Positions 33,138-42,385 of a stretch of DNA of 64,000 bases are shown here, piece after piece. The translations under genes were made by a program, and so were the position numbers. The notes beneath the pieces were generated by a model. It was given only the letters and a program-made list of their open reading frames with translations, ran no database searches and had not been told where the DNA came from. How positions within the stretch are numbered: position 1 is the first letter of the stretch; every line of letters starts with the position of its first letter. The DNA comes from Arthrobacter sp. zg-Y820 (GTDB taxonomy: Bacteria > Actinomycetota > Actinomycetes > Actinomycetales > Micrococcaceae), in contig NZ_CP126247.1 of the NCBI RefSeq assembly GCF_030142155.1, forward strand, positions 434,001 through 498,000. Direction: 5' to 3'.

Positions 33138-34120
33138 AAGCCAGCCACGTGCCGGGGCGTGTAGTCCTGTTCCAGCTCCTCGAGATCCTCCGGCGAGAGC
33201 CGAAGGTCCAAGGCAGCCACGGCATCATCCAGATGGTCGACGGCGGAGGCGCCCAGCACCGGTGCCGTCACCGTCGGGTGGGTCAGAACCCAGGCCAGGG
33301 CCACCTGGGCACGCGGCACGCCGTGGCGTTGGGCCACCCGGAGGCCGGCGTCGGCAATGGCACTGTTGGGCACGTCCTGGCCTGAGTAGAGGGAGTGGCC
33401 CAGTTCGTCCTGCTGCTGGCGCCGGCTCACCCGGTCCCAGCCACGGGCCAGCCGGCCCCGGGCCAGGGGCGAATACGCCAGCACTCCGGTGCCGGTGGCT
33501 TCGCACAGGGGAATCATCTCGCGTTCCTCCTCGCGGTACACGAGGTTGTAATGCGCCTGCATGGTCACAAACGGTGACCAGCCGTTGGCATGCTGCAGTG
33601 TCAGCGCCCGGGCAAACTGCCAGGCGTACATGGTGGAAGCCCCCAGATACCTGACCTTGCCGGCCCGGACCAGCCCGTCCAGTGTTTCCAGGACCTCCTC
33701 CAGCGGGGTTGAGCCGTCCCACCGGTGGACCTGGTACAGGTCGATGTAGTCAGTGCCCAGGCGCCGCAGGCTTTCGTCCACCTGCCAGAGGATGTGCTTG
33801 CGGGAGAGCCCCCATCCGTTGGGGCCGGGTGCCATTTCGCCACGGACCTTGGTGGCGATCACCACCTCTTCCCGCTTGGCGTAGTTCACCAGGGCCGCGC
33901 CCGTGATCGCCTCGCTGTCCCCGGCGGAGTACACATTGGCGGTGTCGAAAAAATTGATGCCCAGGTCCAGGGCGCGGCGCAGGATCGGCCGTGACTCGGG
34001 TCCGGGCAGTGTCCACCCGTGGTTTCCGCGGCCGGGGTCGCCGAACGTCATGCACCCCAGACCGACGGCCGACACAATGGCTCCCGAGCTTCCCAGCTTT
34101 ACGTATCTCATGTCGGTCAT
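33134..34120 (-). CDS. Aldo/keto reductase
   Basis: A 328-residue TIM-barrel NADPH oxidoreductase. The catalytic tetrad is complete: Asp59 (FFDTANVYS), Tyr64, Lys91 (VIATKVRG) and His132 (YQVHRWD). GCMTFGD at the N-terminus places it with the YhdN/Tas-like group that reduces aldehydes or ketones. Two near-adjacent ATGs (34120 and 34111) are possible; AAAGG before the first supports it. The stop overlaps that of the permease gene in opposite orientation, so no terminator fits between them. Confidence 0.92.
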   Translation of the reverse strand: MTDMRYVKLGSSGAIVSAVGLGCMTFGDPGRGNHGWTLPGPESRPILRRALDLGINFFDTANVYSAGDSEAITGAALVNYAKREEVVIATKVRGEMAPGPNGWGLSRKHILWQVDESLRRLGTDYIDLYQVHRWDGSTPLEEVLETLDGLVRAGKVRYLGASTMYAWQFARALTLQHANGWSPFVTMQAHYNLVYREEEREMIPLCEATGTGVLAYSPLARGRLARGWDRVSRRQQQDELGHSLYSGQDVPNSAIADAGLRVAQRHGVPRAQVALAWVLTHPTVTAPVLGASAVDHLDDAVAALDLRLSPEDLEELEQDYTPRHVAGF

Positions 34121-34285
34121 TGCGGCCTTTGCGTTCGGAAAGAATTCGCGGCGGCGGAGGCAAGCACCGGCACCGTACGGCGATGCTACCGCTGCGGCGG
34201 TACCCGGTACAGGGATGTCGCACCGTGGGCAGCTGCCGGTGTGCAGACCCTGCCGAGACGCGGCTTTGCCGCCATATACTGAGCC

Positions 34286-35359
34286 ATGCCTACCGCTCAG
34301 GATCCGGAAATTTCCGTGCGACCGCCACGGCGCAGCCGCCCCGCAGGTGAGCCGGAACCCTCGCAGGAACAATCGTCGCCGGACATCCCGGCGCAAACGC
34401 CGACACCACACATCCCGATACCATCACCGGCTTCCCTCGCCCGGCAGATCGCTGGACGAGTCGCCGGCGGGAATTCCGCGCCGCTGACGCCCGAGGGCCC
34501 CGCCGGGCTCCTGCTGCTGGCGTATCTGCGCGGGCAGTTTCTTGCCATGCTGGCGGAAGATCCGCGGGTGCGGGCAGATCGTGCCGACGCCGTGCACAAG
34601 ATGCGGGTCAGCACCCGTCGGATGCGGTCGGCTCTGGCGAGTTACCAGCGGGTGCTGGCCCCGGAGCCGGCGCGGACCGTGCGGAACGAACTCAAGTGGC
34701 TGGCCGGAGTTCTGGGCGCCGCCCGCGACGCACAGGTTCTGCGTGCCCGGTTGCACGCTCTGGTGAACGAGCAACCTGCCGAGCTGGTGATGGGACCGGT
34801 GCTGCAGCGCATCGACGAAGAGTTGCTGGGTGATTACGCCGCGGCGCATGCGGCGGTTGCCGGCGAGCTCGACGGCGTCCGCTACCGCCGTCTGCTGGAA
34901 CAGCTCGAGGCGGTGGTGACCCGTCCCGACTTCACGGCCGCCGCAGAGGCGCCGGCCGCCGTAACGGCGGGCCGCATGCTGCAGCGCGACCGCAAGCGCC
35001 TGCACCAGCAGGTTCGGGATGCCCGTTCTGCCCGCAGTGATGATCATCGGGCACAAGCGCTGCACGACGCACGCAAAGACGCCAAACGGCTGCGCTACGC
35101 GGCCGAGGTCGCCCAGCCGGTGCGTGCCGACGACGTCACCGTGCTCATCGCCGGAGCCGAGCACGTACAAAAGATCCTCGGCGAGCACCAGGACAGCGTG
35201 GTGAGCCGCGACTACCTGCGCCGGTTGGGAGCCGCAGCGGCGGACCCCGGCCAGAACGGGTTCACCTTCGGACGGCTGCATGCCCTGGAGGAGGAGCGCG
35301 GAGAAACAGCCCGGAAGCAGTTCCGCAAGGCGTGGGCAACCTTTCCCCGGGTGGCCTGA
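34286..35359 (+). CDS. CHAD domain-containing protein
   Basis: A 357-residue protein whose residues about 60-350 form a CHAD (conserved histidine alpha-helical) domain: VHKMRVSTRRMRSALASYQ and LHDARKDAKRLRYAAEVAQ show the paired His/Lys/Arg helices that bind polyphosphate. The first 55 residues are disordered and Pro-rich. CHAD proteins accumulate on polyphosphate granules and often sit near polyphosphate enzymes; none is adjacent here. It lies 78 bp upstream of the MFS gene on the same strand. Confidence 0.9.
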   Translation: MPTAQDPEISVRPPRRSRPAGEPEPSQEQSSPDIPAQTPTPHIPIPSPASLARQIAGRVAGGNSAPLTPEGPAGLLLLAYLRGQFLAMLAEDPRVRADRADAVHKMRVSTRRMRSALASYQRVLAPEPARTVRNELKWLAGVLGAARDAQVLRARLHALVNEQPAELVMGPVLQRIDEELLGDYAAAHAAVAGELDGVRYRRLLEQLEAVVTRPDFTAAAEAPAAVTAGRMLQRDRKRLHQQVRDARSARSDDHRAQALHDARKDAKRLRYAAEVAQPVRADDVTVLIAGAEHVQKILGEHQDSVVSRDYLRRLGAAAADPGQNGFTFGRLHALEEERGETARKQFRKAWATFPRVA

Positions 35360-35404
35360 CCTGCCTGACTGGCCTGACCGGGAACGTCCGAGCCCGGCAT
35401 GTCC

Positions 35405-35434
35405 GGACGGAGGTATCCCAGGACGGAGGTATCC
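35405..35434. repeat. Duplicated 14 bp segment carrying a ribosome binding site
   Basis: GGACGGAGGTATCC occurs at 35405-35418 and 35421-35434 (period 16). The downstream copy provides the GGAGG for the ATG at 35438, and the upstream copy duplicates it. Confidence 0.9.
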
Positions 35435-35437
35435 GAG

Positions 35438-37006
35438 ATGGACCCGGCCTCGCCCTGGGCGCCGCTGCGGCGCCGGATGTTCCTCATTCTGTGGCTGGCC
35501 AACCTCGGGTCCAACATCGGCACCTGGATGCAGACCGTCGGCGCGCAGTGGTACCTGGTGGAAAACAGCTCCAACGCGGCAGTGGTATCCCTGGTCCAGA
35601 CCGCCAATCTGGCGCCCACCCTGCTGTTGGGCCTCGTGGCAGGGGTGCTCGCTGATGCCTTCAACCGCCGGCGCCTCATTTTCGGCGCGAACCTTTTTGC
35701 CGCCGCTGCCGCCGGCACGTTGACCGTCATAGCGGCGCTGGGCCTGCTGGATCCGGATTCGCTGCTGCTGTACACGTTCCTGATCGGCTGCGGCGTGGCC
35801 CTGAGCGCGCCGGCGTGGCAGGCCATCACGCCGGCGCTGGTTCCCCGCCGGGAAATCCGCGCCGCGGCGGCGCTGAGCAGTGTCGCGGTCAATGCCGCCC
35901 GGGCGGTGGGGCCCGCCGTGGCCGGTGTGCTGGTCTCCCTCCTGGGCCCGTCCTTCGTCTTCGGGCTCAACGCCGTTTCCTTTCTGGGCACGGCCGCCGC
36001 TGTTTATGCGTGGCGCTCACCTGCCGAGCCGGAGGATCCCGAGCGGATGGGAGAGGCCCTTGCCGCCGGCATGCGCTACATCCGGGCGGCTCCGCGGATC
36101 CGCCGTATCCTGCTCCGGACGGCGCTCTTCATGGTGCCTGCCAGCGCGCTCTATGCGCTGCTGCCCGTCGCCGTAAACGGCCACCTCCGTCTCGGGTCCA
36201 CCGGATACGGACTGCTATTGGGGGCGCTGGGCGCAGGTGCCATTGTCGGCGTCGTACTGCTGCCCCGCGTCCAGGACCGGTTCAACGACAGCGTGATGCT
36301 GGGCCTCGCCGCTGCCGTCTTCGGAGCGGGGACATTTGCCGCCGGGTCCTTTCCCGCCGCAGTGCTGGCCGTCCTGCTGGTGTTCGCGGGGATCGCCTGG
36401 ATTGCCACCTTCTCCATCCTCAACAGCGCCATGCAGCTCACGCTGCCGGAGTGGGTGCGTGCCCGCGGGCTCTCCGTCTACCTCATGGTGACCACCGGTG
36501 CGCAGGCGCTGGGCGCCGTCGTCTGGGGCTCGCTGGCAACCGTGTACGGCTATGGTCCGGTGCTGGCGGCGGCGGGACTCGTCCTGGCCGCCGCGGGCGT
36601 GAGCGTGTCGGTGCTGCCGCTGCTGCCCCGCACCGGCCGGCTGGACCGCAGCGTGGCTGAAGCGGACCTGGGGATCGAGCCGACGCAGGAGCCGGCGCCC
36701 GACGCCGGCCCGGTCACCATCCTTATCGCTTACGAGCTTGCTCCGGACAAGGCAGCGGACTTCGTGCACCTGATGCACGAGGTGCGCCTTTCCCGGATGC
36801 GGACCGGAGCGCGGGACTGGGAGCTGGTGCACTCAGTGACTGACTCCAGCCAGTTCCGCGAGATTTACGACGTCGCCACCTGGCGCGAGTACCTGCGCCA
36901 GGAACAGGAGCGCACCACGGGGGAGGACCGGAAGGTGATCGACCAGGCAGCCGGGCTGGCCGAGACGGAACCGCGCATCCGGTGGTTCCTTCCGGCGTCG
37001 GCCTGA
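35438..37006 (+). CDS. MFS transporter (EntS-like) with fused C-terminal ferredoxin-like domain
   Basis: A 522-residue protein. Residues 1-400 are a 12-helix MFS_3 (enterobactin exporter-like) transporter starting RRRMFLILWLANLGSNIGTW. Residues about 420-522 (PVTILIAYELAPDKAADFVH, ARDWELVHSVTDSSQFREIY) form a soluble ABM/EthD-like domain attached to the cytoplasmic end. The ATG at 35438 is preferred because a duplicated GGAGG lies upstream of it, while 35399 has none. The tail may bind or process the exported molecule. Confidence 0.85.
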   Translation: MDPASPWAPLRRRMFLILWLANLGSNIGTWMQTVGAQWYLVENSSNAAVVSLVQTANLAPTLLLGLVAGVLADAFNRRRLIFGANLFAAAAAGTLTVIAALGLLDPDSLLLYTFLIGCGVALSAPAWQAITPALVPRREIRAAAALSSVAVNAARAVGPAVAGVLVSLLGPSFVFGLNAVSFLGTAAAVYAWRSPAEPEDPERMGEALAAGMRYIRAAPRIRRILLRTALFMVPASALYALLPVAVNGHLRLGSTGYGLLLGALGAGAIVGVVLLPRVQDRFNDSVMLGLAAAVFGAGTFAAGSFPAAVLAVLLVFAGIAWIATFSILNSAMQLTLPEWVRARGLSVYLMVTTGAQALGAVVWGSLATVYGYGPVLAAAGLVLAAAGVSVSVLPLLPRTGRLDRSVAEADLGIEPTQEPAPDAGPVTILIAYELAPDKAADFVHLMHEVRLSRMRTGARDWELVHSVTDSSQFREIYDVATWREYLRQEQERTTGEDRKVIDQAAGLAETEPRIRWFLPASA

Positions 37007-37025
37007 TGCCGGGCCAGCCTCCGGG

Positions 37026-38060
37026 CTAGGCCAGCTGTTCGCGCACCAGCGGGGCAACCTCGGTGCCGTACAGACGGATGCAGTTCATCATCAGCTCATG
37101 AGGGAGGGTGCCCAGGCTGTATTTCAGGTCAAAGCGGCTCAGCTCCAGTTCCCGGGCCACCCTGACGATCTTGGCGGCGACGGTTGCGGGCGAGCCAATA
37201 AACAGGGCGCCCTCGGGGCCGGCCGAGGCAAGGTAGTCGCTGTGCGTGGTCGGGCTCCAGCCGCGCTCGCGGCCGATCCGGTTCTGCATCCGCTCGAAAT
37301 GCGGCCAGGCCTCCTCGAGCGCCTGCTCATCAGTGGCGGCAATGTAGCCGGGGGAGTGGGCGCCCACCGGGAGCAGAGGCTGGCCGAACTGGGCCAGTGC
37401 CCGCTTGTACAGGTCCACGAACGGTGCGAAGCGTGCCGGTTCCCCGCCGATGATCGCCAACATCAGGGGCAGGCCGTAGTGGGCGGCCCGGACCACGGAC
37501 TGCGGAGTGCCGCCGACGGCGATCCACACCGGAAGCTTCCCGCCGGCGGTGGGCGGATATACCCGCTGGTTCTGCAGCGGTGCCCGGGTGCTGCCGCTCC
37601 ACGTCACCGGGGTTTCGCGGCGCAGCTCGGTGAAGAGCTCCAGCTTTTCCTCGAAGAGTTCGTCGTACTGGGCCAGATCCAGCCCGAACAGCGGAAAGGA
37701 CTCAGTGAAGGAGCCGCGGCCCAGGATCACTTCGGCGCGGCCGTTGGAAACGGCATCCAGCGTCGAAAAGCGCTGAAAGACCCGGATCGGATCATCGGAG
37801 CTCAGGACGGTGACCGCCGACCCGAGCCGGATCCTGCTGGTTTGCCCGGCGATCGCGGCGAGGACCACCTCCGGTGCCGATACCGCGAAATCCTCCCGGT
37901 GGTGTTCTCCGACGCCGATGAAGTCGACGCCGACCGAGTCCGCCAACACCGCCTCGGCCACGACGTTGCGCAGAACCTGGTGCTGTGGAAGCCGTTCACC
38001 GGCCGGGTCCGACGTCACGTCGCCGAAGGTGTCCAACCCGAGTTCCAGCCGCTGTCCCAT
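37026..38060 (-). CDS. LLM-class flavin-dependent oxidoreductase
   Basis: A 344-residue luciferase-like monooxygenase: GLDTFGDV near the start, FIGVGEHHREDFAVSAPEVVLAAIA, and GRAEVILGRGSFTESFPLFG. It has the (beta/alpha)8 barrel pattern of the alkanal monooxygenase alpha-like group, which uses FMN supplied by a separate reductase or F420. The substrate is not known. GGGAGCACC precedes the ATG at 38060; a longer frame to 38087 is unsupported. Confidence 0.9.
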   Translation of the reverse strand: MGQRLELGLDTFGDVTSDPAGERLPQHQVLRNVVAEAVLADSVGVDFIGVGEHHREDFAVSAPEVVLAAIAGQTSRIRLGSAVTVLSSDDPIRVFQRFSTLDAVSNGRAEVILGRGSFTESFPLFGLDLAQYDELFEEKLELFTELRRETPVTWSGSTRAPLQNQRVYPPTAGGKLPVWIAVGGTPQSVVRAAHYGLPLMLAIIGGEPARFAPFVDLYKRALAQFGQPLLPVGAHSPGYIAATDEQALEEAWPHFERMQNRIGRERGWSPTTHSDYLASAGPEGALFIGSPATVAAKIVRVARELELSRFDLKYSLGTLPHELMMNCIRLYGTEVAPLVREQLA

Positions 38061-38248
38061 GGTGCTCCCTGTTCGCGCAAACTTCATGAATTTGCATCTA
38101 GTCTAGCCGCGGCCTTCGGTGCGAACTCACACCGCCCGAGGCTCCCGGGATTTCATTGAGTGATCGTCCCACCGGATAGACTTGGGGACGGCCGCCGGGC
38201 GTTTTCCGGGGTCACTTTTGGATCAGCCGCAGATGGTGCAAGCGATCA

Positions 38249-38272
38249 AGCGATCAAATGATTAGTTGAGGT
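38249..38272. repeat. Short AAGCGATC tandem repeat before the FemAB-like gene
   Basis: AAGCGATC is followed directly by AAGCGATC and then the diverged AAATGATT. The run ends near the TTG start of the next gene. The boundaries are approximate. Confidence 0.5.
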
Positions 38273-38275
38273 ATT

Positions 38276-39349
38276 TTGCGAGACTTTAGTGCACGTCTGG
38301 CCACCGCCGACGAGAGAGACAAATGGGACAGCCACGTGCAGTCCAACCCGTGCGGCGGCAACGTGCTGCAGTCCGCTTCGTACGCGGAGGTCAAGTCCCA
38401 CCACGGATGGAATCCCATCCACTTGGTGTTCACCGGCCGCGGCTACACGACGTACAACCTGGCGATCGAAAAGAAGGTTCCCGGCCTGGGCAGCCTCTGG
38501 TACCTGATTAAGGGACCGGACGTCGCTGAGCCGTCCCACGTGCCCGAGGTCCTGGATGCGCTGCGCCGGTTCATCAAGGAGACCAAGCGAAACGTGTTCG
38601 CCGTGAAGGTGGAACCGGACATCGTTGACAGTGCCGAGGTGCGGGCCCAGTTCGAGGGCGCCGGCCTGGTCAAGACCTTCAACCTGCAGCCCAATGACTC
38701 CACGGCGCTGCTGGACACCACACCGGACATCGAGCAGGTCCTGAAGAACATCTCTTCGCGCGGCCGCAACGCCGTCCGCCGGGCAATCCGTGAAGGCGCC
38801 GACGTGCGCCGGGTGGAGCCCACCGAAGAGAATATGCGCACCATGTACAAACTCATGAGCCATATCGAGGACCGTTCCGCGGCGCGGATGCGCTCCTACG
38901 AGTACTACCACCGCTTCTGGTCCAACTTCGTGGCTGCGGGTCAGGGCCGGTTCTACTTTGCCTTCGAAAACGGAGAACCCACGGTGGGTGCCTTCGTCAT
39001 CGCCTACGGCAAGAAGGGTACGTACAAGGACGGCGGCTCCAAGCCCCGCCGCAACCAGTACGGAGACTCGCACCTGGTTCAATGGACGGCCATCACCGAA
39101 CTGAAGGAAGACTTCGGCATTGAGCAGTACGACTTCTGCGGAACGCCTCCGAGTGACCAGCTGAAAAACAAGGAACATCCCCACCATGGGCTGGGGCTGT
39201 TCAAGACCAGCTTCTCGAAGACCGTCACGGACTTCGTGGGCTGCTACGACTTGGTCCTGGACCCGCTGCGGTACAAGATCTGGAACGCCATCGGTGAACG
39301 CGTCGCGCGGCAGATTTACTGGCGCCGGCACCAGCAGCCGTTCTACTAA
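38276..39349 (+). CDS. FemAB-like peptidoglycan bridge-forming aminoacyltransferase
   Basis: A 357-residue protein of the FemABX family: two GNAT-like halves with LQSASYAEVKSHHGWNP, SSRGRNAVRRAIREGADVR and YYHRFWSNFVAAGQGRFYFAFENGEPTVGAFVIAYG. These enzymes transfer amino acids from aminoacyl-tRNA to the lipid II stem peptide, building the interpeptide bridge on the inner face of the membrane. Arthrobacter-type walls have Ala/Ser-containing bridges. The start is a TTG with GAGG upstream; no ATG fits. Confidence 0.85.
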   Translation: MRDFSARLATADERDKWDSHVQSNPCGGNVLQSASYAEVKSHHGWNPIHLVFTGRGYTTYNLAIEKKVPGLGSLWYLIKGPDVAEPSHVPEVLDALRRFIKETKRNVFAVKVEPDIVDSAEVRAQFEGAGLVKTFNLQPNDSTALLDTTPDIEQVLKNISSRGRNAVRRAIREGADVRRVEPTEENMRTMYKLMSHIEDRSAARMRSYEYYHRFWSNFVAAGQGRFYFAFENGEPTVGAFVIAYGKKGTYKDGGSKPRRNQYGDSHLVQWTAITELKEDFGIEQYDFCGTPPSDQLKNKEHPHHGLGLFKTSFSKTVTDFVGCYDLVLDPLRYKIWNAIGERVARQIYWRRHQQPFY

Positions 39350-39393
39350 CAGCAAGTGCGCCTGAACGGATTTCAGGCAACAGAGGCGAAAGG

Positions 39394-41418
39394 GTGAGTC
39401 CTTTGGAAAACACGTCCGATGCAGACCGCCAAAAGCCTGCACAGAACCCCGATCCGATGGTGGGACTGATACCGGTCATCCGGCGTCCCGGGCAGGAGTC
39501 GTCCGCCGGGCAGGAGTCCGCCGGGCAGGAGTCTGCCGGGCAGGAGTCCGCCGGGCAGGAGTCCGCGGGGCAGGAGTCTGCCGGACAGGAGTCTGCCGGA
39601 CAGGAGTCCGCCGCAGGGCAGCCCAGGACCGGGCACCCCAGGACAGAGCAGCAGCCCCGGGCATCAGGGGCTAAAAAGGCACCCGCGGGTGCCAAGGTGC
39701 GGCGTCCCGCTGCGCCCGGCAAGGCACCGAAGGGATCGGCTTCCAAGAGCACCATGGGGCTCCCCACCGGTCCGGGGGGCTTCGGGCTGAGGAGCACCAA
39801 ACCCAAGCCGCCTCCCCCCACCACCTCGGTGATGCTGACGCCCTCCAAAGGCACCTCGGGCGGACTGGGCTCCGGACGCATCCCGGGGTCCGGGTTTGGC
39901 AGCGGCAAACCCGGAAAGCCCGCTGGCACAACCCAGCCGCCGCGGAAGCCCCGCTCCCGCAAGACGGTGCCGGGTCAGCAGCACACCAGCGCCGGCAGCG
40001 CTGCCCGGCAGCAGGACCGTTCATCGGCAGCCGCCCGGCGGATGCTGCGCAGGCTGGTCCAGGGGGAGACTCCTCCCACCCAGGCCATGTCCATCGTGGA
40101 GCGGTTGGCCGGTTCCCCGTACGCAAATCCCCTGGTGCGCACCGCCGGTCCCGATGCCTCGGCCCGGAAGACGCTGGACCTCGCCCTCAGCCTGGCGGAG
40201 ACCATGTTCCGGTACGGTGCGGGTGCCCTGGAGGTGGAGACGGCGATTATCGCAGTCACTGCAGCCTTCGGCTTGGAAAGCATCGAGGTGGACATCACCA
40301 ACCAGTCGGTGCTGCTGAACCACTCGCCCAAGGACCAGACACCCATCACCGTCATGCGGGTGGTCCGTTCCTGGACAAACAACTATGCAGGTCTGGGCCT
40401 GGTTCACCAGCTCGTGACGGACATCATCGACGGCGGACTGTCCCGTGCCGAGGCCGCCAACCGGCTCAACGAAATCACCCACCAGACGAAGCCGTTTCCG
40501 CGGTGGGGGGTGACGGCGTCAACCGGAGTGTTTTCCGCCGCGATCGTTGGCTTTATCGGCGGCGGGCCGCTGGCTTCCCTGGTGGCCTTCCTCAGTACGG
40601 TCCTGGTCAGCCTGCTGCAGCGCCTGCTGGGCCGCTGGCGGGTGCCGGACTTTTTCAGCACCGCCGCCGCGGGGTTCGTGGTCACTGCCATCGCCATGAT
40701 CTTCTGGTCCTTCAACGTGCCGATTTCGCCGGGCATCGTGGTGGCCGGCGGCATCCTGCTGCTCCTGCCCACCGGGCGATTGGTCTCGGCAGTGCAGGAT
40801 GCGATCAACGGCTTCCCGGTCACCGCCTCCGGCCGTTTCCTGTCCGCGTTCCTGACGTTCGGCGCGCTGGTCGCGGGCATCGCCGTCGCGCTGGTTGTGG
40901 GTGCCCTGGCCGGCATGCCGCGGCTGGACGTGACCAGCGTTACCGGATCCCAGTATCCGTTTGTGGTGACGATGCTGCTGCTGGCCGTGGCGCTGGCCAC
41001 GATCTGTGTGGTGGAGCAGTCACCGATGAATCTGGTGCTGCCTACGGTCCTGACCGGAGCCGCGGGTTACCTGGTGTTCGAGCTGTGTGAGCTGGTGGGT
41101 CTGGGGCCCCGGCTCACGCCGGCTGTGGCGGCCGTCTTCATCGGCATGCTGGCCCGCATGATTGCCCTGCGGATGGGCGCGCCGCAGCTGATTGTTGCGG
41201 TTCCGGCGGTGCTCTTCCTCTTCCCGGGGCTGAGCATTTTCCGTGCCATGTACGGCCTGAGCGTCGGCTCGGACGACTTCACCGCCGGTGCCGTGGGGAT
41301 CTTCAATGCGCTGACGGTGATCCTGGCAATCGCCGGCGGCGTGGTGATGGGAGACAACCTCGCCCGGCCGCTGACGCGGAGCCTTTCCGGCAACGACCGC
41401 CGGAACCGCCGCCGGTAG
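39394..41418 (+). CDS. ThrE-family threonine/serine exporter with repeat-bearing N-terminal extension
   Basis: A 674-residue protein. The C-terminal 430 residues hold the two ThrE domains: a hydrophilic N-terminal half with TLDLALSLAETMFRYGAGA and two blocks of about five membrane helices each, as in the Corynebacterium exporter. The first 220 residues are extra: eight copies of GQESA-type units (residues 33-73), then a long Pro/Lys/Gly-rich basic region (KAPAGAKVRRPAAPGKAP). The start is a GTG with GAGGCGAAAGG upstream. The extension is cytosolic, and its role is unknown. Confidence 0.85.
   Translation: MSPLENTSDADRQKPAQNPDPMVGLIPVIRRPGQESSAGQESAGQESAGQESAGQESAGQESAGQESAGQESAAGQPRTGHPRTEQQPRASGAKKAPAGAKVRRPAAPGKAPKGSASKSTMGLPTGPGGFGLRSTKPKPPPPTTSVMLTPSKGTSGGLGSGRIPGSGFGSGKPGKPAGTTQPPRKPRSRKTVPGQQHTSAGSAARQQDRSSAAARRMLRRLVQGETPPTQAMSIVERLAGSPYANPLVRTAGPDASARKTLDLALSLAETMFRYGAGALEVETAIIAVTAAFGLESIEVDITNQSVLLNHSPKDQTPITVMRVVRSWTNNYAGLGLVHQLVTDIIDGGLSRAEAANRLNEITHQTKPFPRWGVTASTGVFSAAIVGFIGGGPLASLVAFLSTVLVSLLQRLLGRWRVPDFFSTAAAGFVVTAIAMIFWSFNVPISPGIVVAGGILLLLPTGRLVSAVQDAINGFPVTASGRFLSAFLTFGALVAGIAVALVVGALAGMPRLDVTSVTGSQYPFVVTMLLLAVALATICVVEQSPMNLVLPTVLTGAAGYLVFELCELVGLGPRLTPAVAAVFIGMLARMIALRMGAPQLIVAVPAVLFLFPGLSIFRAMYGLSVGSDDFTAGAVGIFNALTVILAIAGGVVMGDNLARPLTRSLSGNDRRNRRR
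39490..39612 (+). repeat. 15 bp coding tandem repeat (eight GQESA-type units)
   Basis: Eight consecutive units encoding Gly-Gln-Glu-Ser-Ala (the first has an extra Ser codon) run from 39490 to 39612. The units differ at one or two third positions (tcc/tct, gcc/gcg, ggg/gga), so the array is somewhat aged. The 15 bp period keeps the frame and copy number could vary. Confidence 0.95.
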
Positions 41419-41432
41419 TCTGCGGAACGACC

Positions 41433-41450
41433 GGCCGCGGTTCTGCGGCC
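41433..41450 (+). terminator. Short G/C hairpin between convergent genes
   Basis: GGCCGC, six-base loop, GCGGCC. It lies 15 bp after the exporter stop codon and before the convergent reductase gene. There is no T run, so terminator function is uncertain. Confidence 0.4.
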
Positions 41451-41499
41451 ACACAGCAGGGCCGGCCTTAGCTGGAAAGAGGGCCCCGGAACGCAGGAT

Positions 41500-42357
41500 C
41501 TAGAGGATCTTGCCGACCGGGGTCTTTTTTTCTGCCTGGAAGGCATCCTCGGTGCGTCCGGCGGCCCAGTATCCGGACAGGGACACCTGCCGGCGCTCGA
41601 GCCCGTGACCGGCGAAGAAAATATCGCGCAGCGCCTTCATAGCCTCCCGCTCGCCGTGCGCGAAGACCTGCACATCATTGTTCGGCCACGGTGCGGCAGC
41701 AACGGCTGCAGCCAGCAGGCCGGTGTTTCCGGCCGGCAGATCACCGCGGTACAACCAGGACACGGTGACCCCCGCGGGCGCCGTCAGCGGCTGCCGGTCC
41801 TCCGGACCGCCCACTTCCAGAAACACCTGTCCAACGGCGGAGGCCGGCAGGGCTTCCAGCACGGCGGCAGTGGCGGGCAGAGCGGACTCGTCAGCGGCGA
41901 AAAGGTACCATCCGGCGTCGGGATCGGGGCTGAAGGCTCCGGCCGGGCCGGCGAACGTTAAGGCCTCACCCGCTGTGGCCTGGGCAGCCCAGGGTCCGGC
42001 AAGGCCTTCGTCGCCGTGAACCACAAAATCGATGGCCAGCTCGCGGGCCGCTGAATTGACGCTGCGGATCGTGTAGGTGCGCGACACCGGCCACTCCTCA
42101 CGGGGAAAATCCTGCCGCAGGGACTCGAGCTCGGACTTCCCGTCCAGCGGCTTGCCATCCGGGCCAAACCAGATTTTGCAGTAGGCATCGGCGCAGCCGT
42201 TCTCGACAAAACGCTCAAAGTTGGGGCCACCGGCGATGATGCGCACCATGTGCGGCGTCAGCTGCTCCCGCCGCAAAACCTCAAGGGTCAGCAGCGGGCG
42301 GGACCGCCGGGGAGCATCCTGCGCGGGCATCGCGGCGGGCACGGAACGGTCAGGCAT
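41500..42357 (-). CDS. Siderophore-interacting protein (ferric-siderophore reductase)
   Basis: A 285-residue flavoprotein of the ViuB/SIP family: RTYTIRSVN binds FAD, HGDEGLAGPWAAQA is the family signature, YLFAADESALPATAAVLEALP opens the NAD(P) half, and GYWAAGRTEDAFQAEK closes the chain. It reduces iron in imported ferric siderophore in the cytosol. GAGGAGAACCGC lies before the ATG. No siderophore importer is adjacent. I see no clear iron box upstream. Confidence 0.93.
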   Translation of the reverse strand: MPDRSVPAAMPAQDAPRRSRPLLTLEVLRREQLTPHMVRIIAGGPNFERFVENGCADAYCKIWFGPDGKPLDGKSELESLRQDFPREEWPVSRTYTIRSVNSAARELAIDFVVHGDEGLAGPWAAQATAGEALTFAGPAGAFSPDPDAGWYLFAADESALPATAAVLEALPASAVGQVFLEVGGPEDRQPLTAPAGVTVSWLYRGDLPAGNTGLLAAAVAAAPWPNNDVQVFAHGEREAMKALRDIFFAGHGLERRQVSLSGYWAAGRTEDAFQAEKKTPVGKIL

Positions 42358-42385
42358 GCGGTTCTCCTCGATCAACGGGTTTCCC

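Noticed and set aside
39490..39612. CRISPR array
   Set aside because: Units are directly adjacent without spacers and encode a protein repeat in frame.
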